From assembly GCF_030757795.1 (NCBI RefSeq), contig NZ_JAUQWH010000071.1, forward strand, positions 1 to 43,521: a stretch of 43,521 bases of DNA. The letters run 5' to 3'. Of this stretch, positions 28,351 to 38,416 are shown piece after piece; position 1 is the stretch's first letter; each line of letters opens with the position of its first letter. The DNA is from Actinoplanes oryzae. Its GTDB lineage: Bacteria; Actinomycetota; Actinomycetes; Mycobacteriales; Micromonosporaceae. Below the pieces are notes generated by a model that searched no databases, was not told the DNA's origin, and worked only from the letters and a program-made list of their open reading frames with translations. The translations under genes were made by a program, and so were the position numbers.

Positions 28351-31300
28351 GTGGTGCATACGCGAGTGTTTCGTGATGACGACTCGGGACAGCCCCGGCG
28401 CATGGTGGCCTTTGCCGCCGTGCTGCTCGCCCTGGCGCTGATAGGGCCGCCCACCGCAGCTCAGGCAGCCCCCGCCACCGTCTCGACGACAGCGCAGGGC
28501 CTCCGCACCGATCTGACGCTGCTCGGCCTCCCGGTCAACCTGCTGACCACGACGCAGAGTACGTGGCAGACCGGCCAGCTTGCCAACACCCAGCAGGTCG
28601 CCAACGTCGGTGTCCCGAACGTGCTCGGCACGGGCGCGGTCACCGCACGGACCGGCCCGGACTCCACGAGCAACGGCGGCACGGCGCGCGCCGAGGTCGC
28701 CGGGCTCAATGTGCTCGGGACCGGAACGCTCGGCCTCGACGCCGTCGACACGTCGTGCACGATGTCGCCGACGGCGGTCACCTCCGACACCGACGTCGCC
28801 AATCTCAGGGTGGCCGGGGCGACGGTCAACCCCTCGACGGGCCTGAACCTCAACGTGCCCGGGGTGCTGACCGGCGTGCTCGACCGGCGGACGGCGACCT
28901 ACAACGCCACGACGGGCCGGCTGTCGTACACCGTGCAGGGTCTCAATCTGGAGCTGCTGGGCGGCACCAACGGCGCGCTGGCCAAGGGCACCGTCGTGGT
29001 GGCGGAGTCGACCTGCTCGGGTTACGTGAAGTTCGGGGCGGTCGGCACGAGCGCGAAGACCGTCGTTCCGGGCACCACCGGCACGCCGACGGTGACGGTG
29101 ACGAACGCGGGCGAGATCGCCGCGCCGAACACGGTGATCACGATCCCGGCGCCGCCCACCGGCTACACGCTGGGGGAGGTCACGACGACCGGGGGCGGCA
29201 CCTGTTCGACGGCGAGCACCACGCAGATCCGCTGCACCGGCGTCACCGTGCCGGGCGGCGGCAGTGTCACCGTGTCGCTGCCGGTGGCGGTTGCGGCGAA
29301 CGCGGCCGGCGCGGCGAACTGGTCGCCCGCGGACGGGAGCATCACGGCGGTCAGCACGCCGTTCCCGGCGGTGGCGGACACCACGATCTCGGTGCGGGGC
29401 GAGGGCCGGCTGGTGACGGTCGGGGACGCGCAGACCACGCGGAGCACGATCACGGTGTCGCAGATGACGCTGCCGGCGGGCAAGTCCGCGTCGACGCCGA
29501 TCACGGTGACGAACGAGGGCCCGTCGGATGCCACGACGACGGTCACGGTGCCGCTGGCCGGGCGGCCCGACGGTGTGACGATCACCCGGGCCGTGGTGGG
29601 CAGCAACCCGTGCACGGTCACGAGTGCCGCGATCACGTGTTCCGGGGTGACGGTGCCCGCGAACGACAGGATCGAGATCACGGTCACGGCCGCGGCGACC
29701 ACGACCACCCCGCCGGGTACGACCTGGGACGTCAGCAACATCACCGCGACCCTCAACGGCTTCGCGGCGACCGGCGGCGGGCGCCTGCTGACGGTCAGCG
29801 ACCCGGACGTCAACCTCACCAACGGCCTGACGATCATGCCGGTGACCGCGATCCCGGGTGGAGCCGCGGCCACCGCACGGATCCGCGTCCAGAACCAGGG
29901 TCTGCTGAACGGCACGGGTACGGTCACGATCCCCGCCCCGCCCGCGGGCTACACGGTCGGGACCGTCACGACCACCGGCGGCGGGACGTGCACGAACGGC
30001 CCGACCAGCATCTACTGCGAGAACGTCACGTTCCCGCGGCAGGGCGCGACGACGGTCTCCGTCCCGGTCACCCTCGCTCCGGACGTGACGGCGAACTGGG
30101 TCACCACTCCGACCCGCCCGGTCAGCGCGACGAGCGGCGACTCCACCGGCCAGACGACGGGCACCCTGGTCACCGCCGACCCGCAGTGGACCTTCTCGGT
30201 GGACGCGACCCCGCCCGCACCCCGGACCGTACGCCCGGGGCAGAGCACGACGATGAGCGTCACCATCACGAACGAGGGGCCCTCGGACGCCGGCGAGTCG
30301 GTGTTCACGGTGCTGGCGCCGCGCTCGACGACCTTCGGCACGCTGACCGCCCCGGCGAGCCAGCAGTGCACGGTCACCGGCCCGACGGCTTTGCGCTGCA
30401 CGGTGTCCCTGGACGCCGGTGACGGCGTCACCTACACGCTGCCGCTCAATGTCTCCGCCCAGGCCGATGCGAGCACCCCGCTGGACGGCGGCTGTGTGAG
30501 TTACAACGACGCCGACTGCGCCGACCCGGAGGACGACCCGCTGCCCGGCATCCAGCTGCGCACCCCGCTGGCGAACCGCCTGACCGAGACGCTGGTCGCG
30601 GCGACGATCACGCCGGGTACGACCGGCATCGCCCGCGTCCGCCTCGAGTCGACGCAGGACGAGGACGATCTCACGGTCACGATCCCGCTGGGCGCCCTGC
30701 CCGACGGCTGGACGGTGACCGCGCCGGGCTGCACGGTCACCGCCAGCGCCGTGACGTGCACCGGCGTCGATCTGCAACCGGACGAGCCGCGTGACCTGAC
30801 GCTGACCGTCGCCGTGCCCGCCGGCGCGACCCCGCCGGCCCGATGGACCGCCGCCGGCGTCGAGGTGACCGACGGCGACGAGGAGATCAGCCGCGACGGC
30901 GACCTGGCGATCGCCGGTCCGCCCGTCACCGACCTCACGGCGACGGTCACCGGCCCGCCCGACAACACCGTGCTCCCGGGCGGGACGACCGAGCTCACCG
31001 TCGTGGTGGCCAACGGCGGCCCGAGCGACGCGGCCGACGCGAGCGTCGTGGTCATCGCGCCGGCCAGCACGACGTTCGGCACTCCGGCGAGTCCGTGCGT
31101 GCTGAGCACCGAGCGCCGGGCGGTGTGCACGATCGACGTCGCCGCGGGTACGCAGGCGCCCGAGTTCCGGCTCCCGCTGGTGGTGTCGCGCGGGGCGGAC
31201 CCGTTCACCCCGCTGGGCGGCGGCTGTGTCGACCTCGACGGGGTTTCCGGCTGCGGCCCGGACGACGAGCCCATCGACGCGATCGTGCTGCAGGTGCCGT

Positions 31301-34300
31301 TCGACCGGCAGGTGACGCTGGATGCCACGCAGGCCACCGTCACGCCCGGGCGGCAGGACGTGGCCACTGTCACGGTGACCGCGGCGCACGGGAACCTGGA
31401 CGGCATCGCGGTGTCCGTACCCCTCAATGGGTTGCCCGGGGGGTTGACGGTCCGGACGCAGTCCGCCACCAACGGCGGGACGTGCACCGCGACTGCCACG
31501 CAGATCACCTGCACCGGGCTGACGATCCCGGACGGCACCACCGCCACCGTGTCGCTGGGCGTGGCGGCGGCCCCGTCGGCCGTCCAGGGCCTGCCGTGGA
31601 CCGCCGATCCGGTCACCGTGAGCCGCGGCACCCAGTCTGTGAGCGCACGGGAGCGGCTGGCGGTCGTCGGCGCGCCGGTGTACACCCTGGATGTCGACTC
31701 CACGCCGCCGGCCGATCCGGTGCCGCCGGGCGGGACGGGCACGTTCACGGTGAGCGTCGACAACACCGGCCCGTCGGACGCCACCGACGAGACGATCAGC
31801 GTGCTGGCGCCGGACGGCGGGACGTTCGGGCCGCTCAGCGGTCCCACCGCGCAGTACTGCCGCGTCGTGAGCCCCGGCCGGGTGACCTGCACCTTCGATC
31901 TGCCGGTCGACGCGCCCGCGATCGACCTCGCCCTGCCGATCGTGGTGTCCGGCGGCGCCGACCCGGCGCAGCCGCTCGACGGCGGCTGCGTGGACCTGGA
32001 CAACGACGGCGTGTGCGGCACCGGCGACGACCCGCTGCCGCCGCTCGTGCTGGCCACGCCCTTCGACCGGCAGCTCGACATCAGCACCGGCCCGGCGCGG
32101 GTGACGCCGGGCACCACGGGCAACGCGGTCGTGCTGCTGTCGGCGAGCCCGGCGCAGACCGGCCTGACACTGACGATCCCGCTGGACGGCAAGCCCGACG
32201 AGATGACGCTGGGCACGGTCACCGCGACGCCGGCGGCAAGCTGCGCGGTCACCGCGACCGCCATCACCTGTACGAACGTCAGCGTCCCCGCCTCGGGCGC
32301 CACCATCACGGTCCCGGTGAGCGTCGCGGCCGGCGTCCAGGGCACGCTGGTCTGGTCGACGCGGGCGATCACCGCCACCAACCAGGCCGGTGACCAGGCG
32401 ACGGGCGCGGGGCTGCTGGTGCGTACGGGCGACCCGGACTACACCCTGGACGCGCAGGTCACCGGGCCCGCGCCGGGCACGGTCCTGCCGGGCGACACCA
32501 CGAGCATGCGGGTGACGCTCACCAACGCCGGCCCGTCGACGGCCACGGACGCCCTGGTCACGCTGCGGGCGCCGGTGGGCACCGCGTTCGGCACCCTGGC
32601 GGCGCCGCTGGCGGACTCGTGCACGCGCGCCTCGGCGACCCGGATCAGCTGCTCGGTGACGCTCGGGGTGGCCCCGGCGAGCCTGGTGTGGGACGTGCCG
32701 ATCGTGGTGCCGGGCAACGCCGACCCGGGTCAGGCGCTCACCGGCGGCTGTCTCGACCTCGACGGCGACGCGGCGTGCGGGGGCACGGCCGACCGGGCGC
32801 TGCCGGACATCCAGCTGGCCACGCCGCTGGGCCGGATCGCGACGGTCACCGCCACGAACACGCCCGTCGTGCCAGGACGCACGGCGACCACGACGGTGAC
32901 GGTGGCGCTGAGCCAGGCGCGTACGGGCGTGCGGGTGACGATCCCGCGCGACGCGTTGCCGGCCGGCGTGACCACGACGGCGATCGCGGCCGACGGTGCC
33001 ACGTGCACGACGTCGGACGACGCGTACAGCTGCGGGGACTTCTCGATCGCCGCGGGCGACAGCGTCGCGCTGCGGGTCACGGTGGCTGCCTCGGCGGCGG
33101 CCGACCCCGGTGCGGTGTGGGCTCCGGCGGTGACGGTTGCGCGTGGCGGCGAGAGCTTCACGCGTACGGTGTCCGCGGCGACCGTGGCCGACGCGGACGC
33201 GCCCCTGACGGTGACCGTCGTCGGTCCCGCACCGGGCACGGTGACGCCGGGCTCGGCCGCCGACCTGGCGATCACGGCCACGAACCCGGGGCCCTCGGAC
33301 GCGCGCAACGCGGCTCTGATCTTCCGGGCGCCGGGTGGCACGACGTTCGACCCGGCGTACGCGCTGCCGCGGTTCTGCACGCGGGCGTCCGCGACGCGGG
33401 TGGACTGCACGCTCGACGTGGTCGCGGCGGGCACGAACCGGCAGTGGACGCTGCGGATCCTCGTGCCCGGCACGGCCGACCCGGACGAGCCGGTCGACGG
33501 GGGCTGCATCGACACCAACCGCGACAACGTCTGCACGAGCCCGCCGGACAACCCGCTGCCCGACATCGAGCTCGGCGCGGAACTGGAGGGCACGCTGGGC
33601 GTGGGCACCCGCTCCGGGACGGCGACGCCGGGCCTGGCGGGCACGGGCTACGTGGTCGTCACCGCGCAGCGCGCCGCCACGGGGCTGACGGTGACCGTAC
33701 CGCTGGGGCAGCTCCCGGCCGGCTTCACGGTGACCTCCGCGACCGGCCCGAGCGGCTCGGCGTGCCAGGTGCAGGCCGCCCAGGTGGTGTGCACCGGCGT
33801 GACCCTGGTCGCCGGCACGAACCAGGCCGTCGCGCTCGGCGTGTCCACGGCCTCGTCGCTGGCCGCCGGGGTCACCTGGAACCCGACCGGCATCACGGTC
33901 AGCCGGGGCGCCGGCGACACCGCGCAGGGCAGCGGCCCGGTCGTGGTGACCGGCCCGCCGGTGCCCGGGGTGCGGATCGTGCTGACCGGCCCGACCGACC
34001 CGGTGCCGCTGGGCACGACCACGGTGGTGACGGCGACGATCACCAACGTGGGCCCGTCCGACGCCACCGGCACGACGACCACGGTGACCGCGCCGAGCCA
34101 GACGACCTTCGGCACGCTGTCCGGGCAGGCCGCGATCGACTGCACCCCGGTCAGCAGCACCCAGCTGACCTGCCGCTTCGACCAGGCGGTCGGCGCGGCG
34201 GCCCGGATCTGGCAGCTGCCGGTCGTGGTGCCCGCCGACGCGGACCCGTCCCAGCCGGCCGGCGGCGGCTGCGTGGCGCTCAACGGGTCGAGCACGTGCC

Positions 34301-35709
34301 TGACGACGTTCGAGCTCGCCGACGAGCAGGCCCTCTACCAGCCGCTGCGCAACACGGTGACGATCGACACCACCCCGGTGGAGGTTGCCCCCGGCGACGC
34401 GGGCGAGCCGCAAATCACGATCACCGACACGAGTACGCGCGACGGCCTGAGCCTGGTCGTGCCGCTCGAGACGCTGCCGGACGGCTTCACGGTGAGCGCC
34501 GCGACGTCGGAGTCGAGCTCCGGTGAGGCCTCCAACGGCACCTGTGCCGTCTCGGCGTCCCAGGTCCGGTGCACCGACATGGCCGAGGAGGAGGGGACGG
34601 TCACGATCACGCTGACCGTCGCCGTGGCCGACTCGGTCAGCGCCGACGCCAAGTGGACGGCGACGAACATCACGCTCAACGACGACAGCAGCGCCACCGA
34701 CCAGCTGGTCGCCTCGGGCGTGCTGGTCACCACGGGCGGCGACGCGGACACGGTCACCACGACCTTCGGCACGCCGACGGTCAACCCGGCCGCGCCCGGG
34801 CAGCGCACGGTGCTGCCGATCCGGCTGCGCAACCCCGGCCCGGACGCCGCGAGCCCGCACGTCATGACGCTCAAGGTGCCGTCCGGGCTGACCCCGGGCT
34901 CGCCGCTGCCGTCGGACTGCGTCTGGGACGAGGGAAACAACGTCGTCACCTGTACGCGCGACCTGGCCGTCGGGGCCTCGTACACGTACAACATCCCGTT
35001 CGTCGTCGGGCGCACCGTGAGCGTCGGCACGGTCATCACCGGCGGCTGCCTGGACGCCGAGCCGGCCAACAACAGCTGCTCGGACGCCGAGGACCAGGCG
35101 ATGCCCGCGATCTCGGTGGTGTCCTCGCGGGTCGACCTCGAGCTGGGTGTCAAGCGCAAGACGACGACCGCCCGCCCCGGGGGCACCGTGCTGCTGAAGC
35201 TGCCGTACAGCAACAACGGCTCGCAGACCGCGGCCGGCATCACCTTCAGCATCGACCCGCCGGCCGGGGTCAACCTGGCGCTCGCCCGGGTGCTGCTCGA
35301 TGCCTCCGGATCCGACGCCGGGCTGGTCACCATCGACTGCATGCCCGACGAGACGGGCGACGCGAACGCCGTGGTCTGCGACGGCCCGGACGCGCCGGTG
35401 GGCGCCACCAGCGAGCTGTGGCTCAGCATGCAGATCACCTCGGCGGCGAAGAAGGGCGTCCAGCCGGTACGCGTGACGATCAGCACCACCAGCGCCGAGG
35501 GCAATGTGGTCAACAACACGATCGAGGCGCTGCTGTCGATCGCGGGCAGCTCGGACGGCACGCCCACCGACAGCTCCAACTCGGGGGGCGGCGGCGGGGA
35601 CAACCTGCCCAAGACCGGTCAGAACCTGCTCGGGCTGCTGTTCCTGTCGGTGCTGCTGGTGGTCGGCGGCGTGATGCTGCGAGTGGGGGCGCGGACGCGG
35701 AAACAGTGA
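28351..35709 (+). CDS. Giant LPKTG-anchored repeat surface protein
   Basis: 2,452 residues. Signal peptide (MVAFAAVLLALALIGPPTAA, QAA) after a 17-residue N-extension. A unique head runs to about 235 (LGLPVNLLTTTQSTWQTGQL). Then stacked Ig-like modules with DUF11/CARDB signatures (VTNEGPSDA, TNAGPSTATD, TITNVGPSDATG), alternating with a second module type ending TCTGV. Seven copies of GGC[VLI]-x-DxDxD-like loops start near residues 713, 957, 1211, 1465, 1717, 1972 and 2231, defining ~250-residue super-repeats; several have Ca-binding-type aspartates and two Cys. A Gly/Ser linker precedes LPKTG (2419-2423), a membrane span and RVGARTRKQ: a sortase signal. Probably a cell-wall stalk or adhesin. 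Starts GTG 28351, GTG 28366 and ATG 28402 are all possible; none has a clear ribosome binding site. Confidence 0.9.
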   Translation: MVHTRVFRDDDSGQPRRMVAFAAVLLALALIGPPTAAQAAPATVSTTAQGLRTDLTLLGLPVNLLTTTQSTWQTGQLANTQQVANVGVPNVLGTGAVTARTGPDSTSNGGTARAEVAGLNVLGTGTLGLDAVDTSCTMSPTAVTSDTDVANLRVAGATVNPSTGLNLNVPGVLTGVLDRRTATYNATTGRLSYTVQGLNLELLGGTNGALAKGTVVVAESTCSGYVKFGAVGTSAKTVVPGTTGTPTVTVTNAGEIAAPNTVITIPAPPTGYTLGEVTTTGGGTCSTASTTQIRCTGVTVPGGGSVTVSLPVAVAANAAGAANWSPADGSITAVSTPFPAVADTTISVRGEGRLVTVGDAQTTRSTITVSQMTLPAGKSASTPITVTNEGPSDATTTVTVPLAGRPDGVTITRAVVGSNPCTVTSAAITCSGVTVPANDRIEITVTAAATTTTPPGTTWDVSNITATLNGFAATGGGRLLTVSDPDVNLTNGLTIMPVTAIPGGAAATARIRVQNQGLLNGTGTVTIPAPPAGYTVGTVTTTGGGTCTNGPTSIYCENVTFPRQGATTVSVPVTLAPDVTANWVTTPTRPVSATSGDSTGQTTGTLVTADPQWTFSVDATPPAPRTVRPGQSTTMSVTITNEGPSDAGESVFTVLAPRSTTFGTLTAPASQQCTVTGPTALRCTVSLDAGDGVTYTLPLNVSAQADASTPLDGGCVSYNDADCADPEDDPLPGIQLRTPLANRLTETLVAATITPGTTGIARVRLESTQDEDDLTVTIPLGALPDGWTVTAPGCTVTASAVTCTGVDLQPDEPRDLTLTVAVPAGATPPARWTAAGVEVTDGDEEISRDGDLAIAGPPVTDLTATVTGPPDNTVLPGGTTELTVVVANGGPSDAADASVVVIAPASTTFGTPASPCVLSTERRAVCTIDVAAGTQAPEFRLPLVVSRGADPFTPLGGGCVDLDGVSGCGPDDEPIDAIVLQVPFDRQVTLDATQATVTPGRQDVATVTVTAAHGNLDGIAVSVPLNGLPGGLTVRTQSATNGGTCTATATQITCTGLTIPDGTTATVSLGVAAAPSAVQGLPWTADPVTVSRGTQSVSARERLAVVGAPVYTLDVDSTPPADPVPPGGTGTFTVSVDNTGPSDATDETISVLAPDGGTFGPLSGPTAQYCRVVSPGRVTCTFDLPVDAPAIDLALPIVVSGGADPAQPLDGGCVDLDNDGVCGTGDDPLPPLVLATPFDRQLDISTGPARVTPGTTGNAVVLLSASPAQTGLTLTIPLDGKPDEMTLGTVTATPAASCAVTATAITCTNVSVPASGATITVPVSVAAGVQGTLVWSTRAITATNQAGDQATGAGLLVRTGDPDYTLDAQVTGPAPGTVLPGDTTSMRVTLTNAGPSTATDALVTLRAPVGTAFGTLAAPLADSCTRASATRISCSVTLGVAPASLVWDVPIVVPGNADPGQALTGGCLDLDGDAACGGTADRALPDIQLATPLGRIATVTATNTPVVPGRTATTTVTVALSQARTGVRVTIPRDALPAGVTTTAIAADGATCTTSDDAYSCGDFSIAAGDSVALRVTVAASAAADPGAVWAPAVTVARGGESFTRTVSAATVADADAPLTVTVVGPAPGTVTPGSAADLAITATNPGPSDARNAALIFRAPGGTTFDPAYALPRFCTRASATRVDCTLDVVAAGTNRQWTLRILVPGTADPDEPVDGGCIDTNRDNVCTSPPDNPLPDIELGAELEGTLGVGTRSGTATPGLAGTGYVVVTAQRAATGLTVTVPLGQLPAGFTVTSATGPSGSACQVQAAQVVCTGVTLVAGTNQAVALGVSTASSLAAGVTWNPTGITVSRGAGDTAQGSGPVVVTGPPVPGVRIVLTGPTDPVPLGTTTVVTATITNVGPSDATGTTTTVTAPSQTTFGTLSGQAAIDCTPVSSTQLTCRFDQAVGAAARIWQLPVVVPADADPSQPAGGGCVALNGSSTCLTTFELADEQALYQPLRNTVTIDTTPVEVAPGDAGEPQITITDTSTRDGLSLVVPLETLPDGFTVSAATSESSSGEASNGTCAVSASQVRCTDMAEEEGTVTITLTVAVADSVSADAKWTATNITLNDDSSATDQLVASGVLVTTGGDADTVTTTFGTPTVNPAAPGQRTVLPIRLRNPGPDAASPHVMTLKVPSGLTPGSPLPSDCVWDEGNNVVTCTRDLAVGASYTYNIPFVVGRTVSVGTVITGGCLDAEPANNSCSDAEDQAMPAISVVSSRVDLELGVKRKTTTARPGGTVLLKLPYSNNGSQTAAGITFSIDPPAGVNLALARVLLDASGSDAGLVTIDCMPDETGDANAVVCDGPDAPVGATSELWLSMQITSAAKKGVQPVRVTISTTSAEGNVVNNTIEALLSIAGSSDGTPTDSSNSGGGGGDNLPKTGQNLLGLLFLSVLLVVGGVMLRVGARTRKQ

Positions 35710-35771
35710 CGTCGGTTGCTGATCGGCGGGGTGGACGGGCGCCATCGGGCCGGGCGAGGGAGGATGGTCCG

Positions 35772-36800
35772 GTGGCGTACGACGCGTTTCTCCTGCTCTC
35801 CTTCGGCGGCCCCGAGCATCCCGACGACGTGATGCCGTTCCTGCGCAACGTGACGCGCGGGCGCGGTGTCCCCGAGGAACGGCTCGCCGAGGTCGCCGAG
35901 CACTACTACCACTTCGGCGGGGTGTCGCCGATCAACCAGCAGTGCCGGGACCTGCTCGCCGCGGTCCAGGCCGACTTCTCCGCCCACGGGGTGGGCCTCC
36001 CGGCGTACTGGGGGAATCGCAACTGGGGCCCGATGCTGGCCGACACCGTGGCGCAGATGCGCGACGACGGGATCACGTCGGCGCTGGGCTTCGCGACCAG
36101 TGCGTACGGGGGCTATTCGTCCTGCAAGCAGTACTGGGAGGACATCGCCCAGGCCCGCGCGAAGGTCGGCCCCGGCGCCCCGGCGATCACCAAGCTGCGG
36201 CAGTTCCACGACCACCCGGGCTTCGTCGGCCCGCACGTCGAGGCGGTCCGCGCCGCGCTCGGCACGCTGGACCCGGCGCGCCGGTCGAGCACCCGCCTGG
36301 TGTTCACCGCGCACTCGATCCCCAACTCGATGGCGGCCACGGCCGGCCCGACCGGCGGCCGCTACGAGGCGCAGCTCAACGAGACCGCCGCGCTGGTGCA
36401 CGCCCAGGCGGCGAACGACCTGCCCTGGGACCTGGTGTGGCAGAGCCGCTCCGGCCCGCCGCAGGTGCCGTGGCTCGAGCCCGACATCAACGACCACCTC
36501 CAGGCCCTGGCCAAGGAGGGCGTGACCGACGTCGTGGTCAGCCCGATCGGCTTCGTCTCCGACCACCTCGAGGTCATCTGGGACCTCGACAACGAGGCCA
36601 AGGAGACCGCCGAGGAGCTCGGCCTCGGCTATGCGCGCGCGGCGACGCCCGGCACCCACCCGGCCTTCGTCACGATGATCCGCGAGCTCGTGCAGGAGCG
36701 CACCGCGGGCGTCGACCGCGACCGGCTCGGTAGTCTGCCGGTCTGGGACGTCTGCCCGGCCGACTGTTGCCCGGCCCCGCAACGACGAGGAGCCTCATGA
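35772..36800 (+). CDS. hemH: Ferrochelatase (coproporphyrin type)
   Basis: 342 residues from GTG 35772. Inserts Fe2+ into a porphyrin; actinobacteria use coproporphyrin III, so the name cpfC also applies. LLLSFGGPEHPDDVMPFL start, catalytic His in VFTAHSIPNSM, and Glu in GFVSDHLEVIWDLDNEA. Four Cys match the [2Fe-2S] ligands of the actinobacterial enzyme: one in GGYSSCKQYW and three in the C-terminal DVCPADCC. Follows the surface-protein gene by 62 bases and overlaps the HAD gene (ATGA), so hemH and HAD are co-translated. In mycobacteria hemH directly follows inhA; here the giant gene lies between. Confidence 0.96.
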   Translation: MAYDAFLLLSFGGPEHPDDVMPFLRNVTRGRGVPEERLAEVAEHYYHFGGVSPINQQCRDLLAAVQADFSAHGVGLPAYWGNRNWGPMLADTVAQMRDDGITSALGFATSAYGGYSSCKQYWEDIAQARAKVGPGAPAITKLRQFHDHPGFVGPHVEAVRAALGTLDPARRSSTRLVFTAHSIPNSMAATAGPTGGRYEAQLNETAALVHAQAANDLPWDLVWQSRSGPPQVPWLEPDINDHLQALAKEGVTDVVVSPIGFVSDHLEVIWDLDNEAKETAEELGLGYARAATPGTHPAFVTMIRELVQERTAGVDRDRLGSLPVWDVCPADCCPAPQRRGAS

Positions 36801-37576
36801 CCGAGCGCAAGGCCATCGAATCCTGGCTGACCGACATGGACGGAGTCCTCGTCCACGAGGGCGTGCCGGTGCCGGGGGCCCCGGAGTTCGTCAACCGGAT
36901 GAAGGAGAGCGGCAAGCCCTTCCTCATCCTGACCAACAACTCCATCTACACGCCGCGTGACCTGCAGGCCCGCCTGGCCCGCATGGGCTTCGACGTGCCC
37001 GAGCAGTCGATCTGGACGGCCGCGCTGGCGACCGCCCAGTTCCTGGCCGACCAGCGGCCGGGCGGCACGGCGTACGTGATCGGTGAGGCCGGGCTGACCA
37101 CGGCCATGCACGCGGCCGGCTACATCCTCACCGAGTTCTCGCCGGACTATGTCGTGCTCGGCGAGACGCGCACCTACAGCTTCGAGGCCATCACCAAGGC
37201 CGTCCGGCTGATCAACGACGGCGCCCGCTTCATCTGCACGAACCCCGACGCCACCGGCCCGTCCAACGAGGGCGCGCTGCCGGCCGCGGGCTCGGTCGCC
37301 GCGATGATCAGCAAGGCGACCGGCGTCGAGCCCTACTTCGTCGGCAAGCCCAACCCGATGATGATGCGCTCGGCGCTCAACGTCATCGGCGGCCACAGCG
37401 AGAGCACCGCCATGATCGGCGACCGGATGGACACCGACGTGCTGTGCGGGCTCGAGGCCGGCCTGGAGACGATCCTCGTGCTGACCGGCATCAGCACGCG
37501 CGAGGAGAGCGAGCGCTATCCCTACCGCCCGTCGCGCATCGTCAACAGCGTCGCGGACCTGATCGGCGAGATCTGA
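36797..37576 (+). CDS. HAD-IIA (NagD-like) phosphatase
   Basis: 259 residues, ATG overlapping the hemH stop. HAD motifs: I is TDMDGVLVHEG (nucleophile Asp in DMD), II is LILTNNS, III the Lys in FVGKPNPMMM, IV is MIGDRMDTDV. The cap between motifs II and III is of the type IIA (NagD/4-nitrophenylphosphatase) kind. Likely a cytoplasmic sugar- or nucleotide-phosphate phosphatase of broad specificity; no specific link to heme is evident beyond the translational coupling. The stop is followed at once by a 37-bp tandem repeat. Confidence 0.93.
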   Translation: MTERKAIESWLTDMDGVLVHEGVPVPGAPEFVNRMKESGKPFLILTNNSIYTPRDLQARLARMGFDVPEQSIWTAALATAQFLADQRPGGTAYVIGEAGLTTAMHAAGYILTEFSPDYVVLGETRTYSFEAITKAVRLINDGARFICTNPDATGPSNEGALPAAGSVAAMISKATGVEPYFVGKPNPMMMRSALNVIGGHSESTAMIGDRMDTDVLCGLEAGLETILVLTGISTREESERYPYRPSRIVNSVADLIGEI

Positions 37577-37577
37577 C

Positions 37578-37745
37578 GATCCTCACCGCCCGCGGCGCCT
37601 CGTCGCGGGCCTGATCCTCTTCGCGCGTGGCGCGTTGTGCACAGCGTCCGCTCCTCCCCACCCGCGGCGCATTGTGCACAGCGTCTGCTCCTCTCCGCCC
37701 GCGGCGCATTGTGCACGGCGTCTGCTCCTCACGGCCCGTGGCGAT
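37578..37745. repeat. Tandem 37-bp repeats between convergent HAD and GNAT genes
   Basis: Units starting GATCCTC or GCTCCTC at 37578, 37613, 37650, 37687 and 37724: one of 35 bp, three of 37 bp and a partial. The core GCATTGTGCACAGCGTCTGC contains the palindrome TGTGCACA or a variant of it (TGTGCACG). The tract begins two bases after the HAD stop. No spacers, so not CRISPR. Confidence 0.95.
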
Positions 37746-37772
37746 CGGTGCGGGCTGGTCGGCCGGATCCGG

Positions 37773-38345
37773 TCACCCTGGTCCTCCCGCGGGGGCCAGG
37801 GTCTTCCGCATCACCCAGCGATGCTTGCCGATCGGGCGATCACGGACAAAACCCAGCTTCTCGTACGTCGAGAGCGCCCCGTGGAACAGAAACCCGGCCG
37901 CCACGGACCCGGCAGGCTCCGGGTAGCCCTCGACGACGCCCCCACCCGACCGGGCGATCAGGCCGAGCGCCCCGGCCAGCGCGGCCGTGGCGACCCCTTG
38001 CCGCCGGTGCCCCTTGCCGACGAAGTGGCACGCGATCCGCCAGTCGGGCAGGGCGACGAGGCTCTTCTCGTACGCGGCCCTGTTCTTGATCGCCGGCACC
38101 TCCCGGGGCCCGCCGAACTGACACCACCCGACGCAGTCGTCCCCAGCGAAGACGAGTGCCGCGTGGGCGGTGCCCGTGCGCACCCGTTGCTCCTTGGCAG
38201 CCCTGTTCCGGGCGGGGTCGCCGCGGGACAGCCCCCCGTGAAAGCCCATGCACCAGCAGCCGCCGAAGACGCCGTTGTTCCGCTCGACGAGGGCGGCGAA
38301 CGCGTCCCAGGTCGACGCGTCCAGGGGCCGGATCTCGTACGTCAC
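37773..38345 (-). CDS. GNAT-family N-acetyltransferase
   Basis: 190 residues from GTG 38345, chosen because GGGAGG lies seven bases upstream (a longer ATG start at 38375 has none). The acetyl-CoA-binding motif A is in IACHFVGKGHRRQGVATAAL (the R/Q-x-x-G-x-A signature), followed by the C-terminal strand STYEKLGFVRDRPIGKHRWV. The Cys/Trp-rich WCMGF and GWCQFG stretches are typical of a small actinobacterial GNAT subgroup. The acceptor is unknown. Confidence 0.88.
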   Translation of the reverse strand: MTYEIRPLDASTWDAFAALVERNNGVFGGCWCMGFHGGLSRGDPARNRAAKEQRVRTGTAHAALVFAGDDCVGWCQFGGPREVPAIKNRAAYEKSLVALPDWRIACHFVGKGHRRQGVATAALAGALGLIARSGGGVVEGYPEPAGSVAAGFLFHGALSTYEKLGFVRDRPIGKHRWVMRKTLAPAGGPG

Positions 38346-38416
38346 GCTTGTACCTCCCGTTACGTCATAGTCCATAGTCGGGGAAGCGCAAGCACATCCG
38401 GAGCGGGAGGCCCGCC

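Noticed and set aside
28096..35745. 2,549-codon open frame antisense to the surface-protein gene
   Set aside because: Composition is Arg/Gly/His/Val-rich with no domains; it is the expected antisense shadow of a GC-rich third-position gene. The plus frame has signal peptide, repeats and sortase signal.
37578..37745. Possible CRISPR array
   Set aside because: Units are directly adjacent with no unique spacers and no cas genes.
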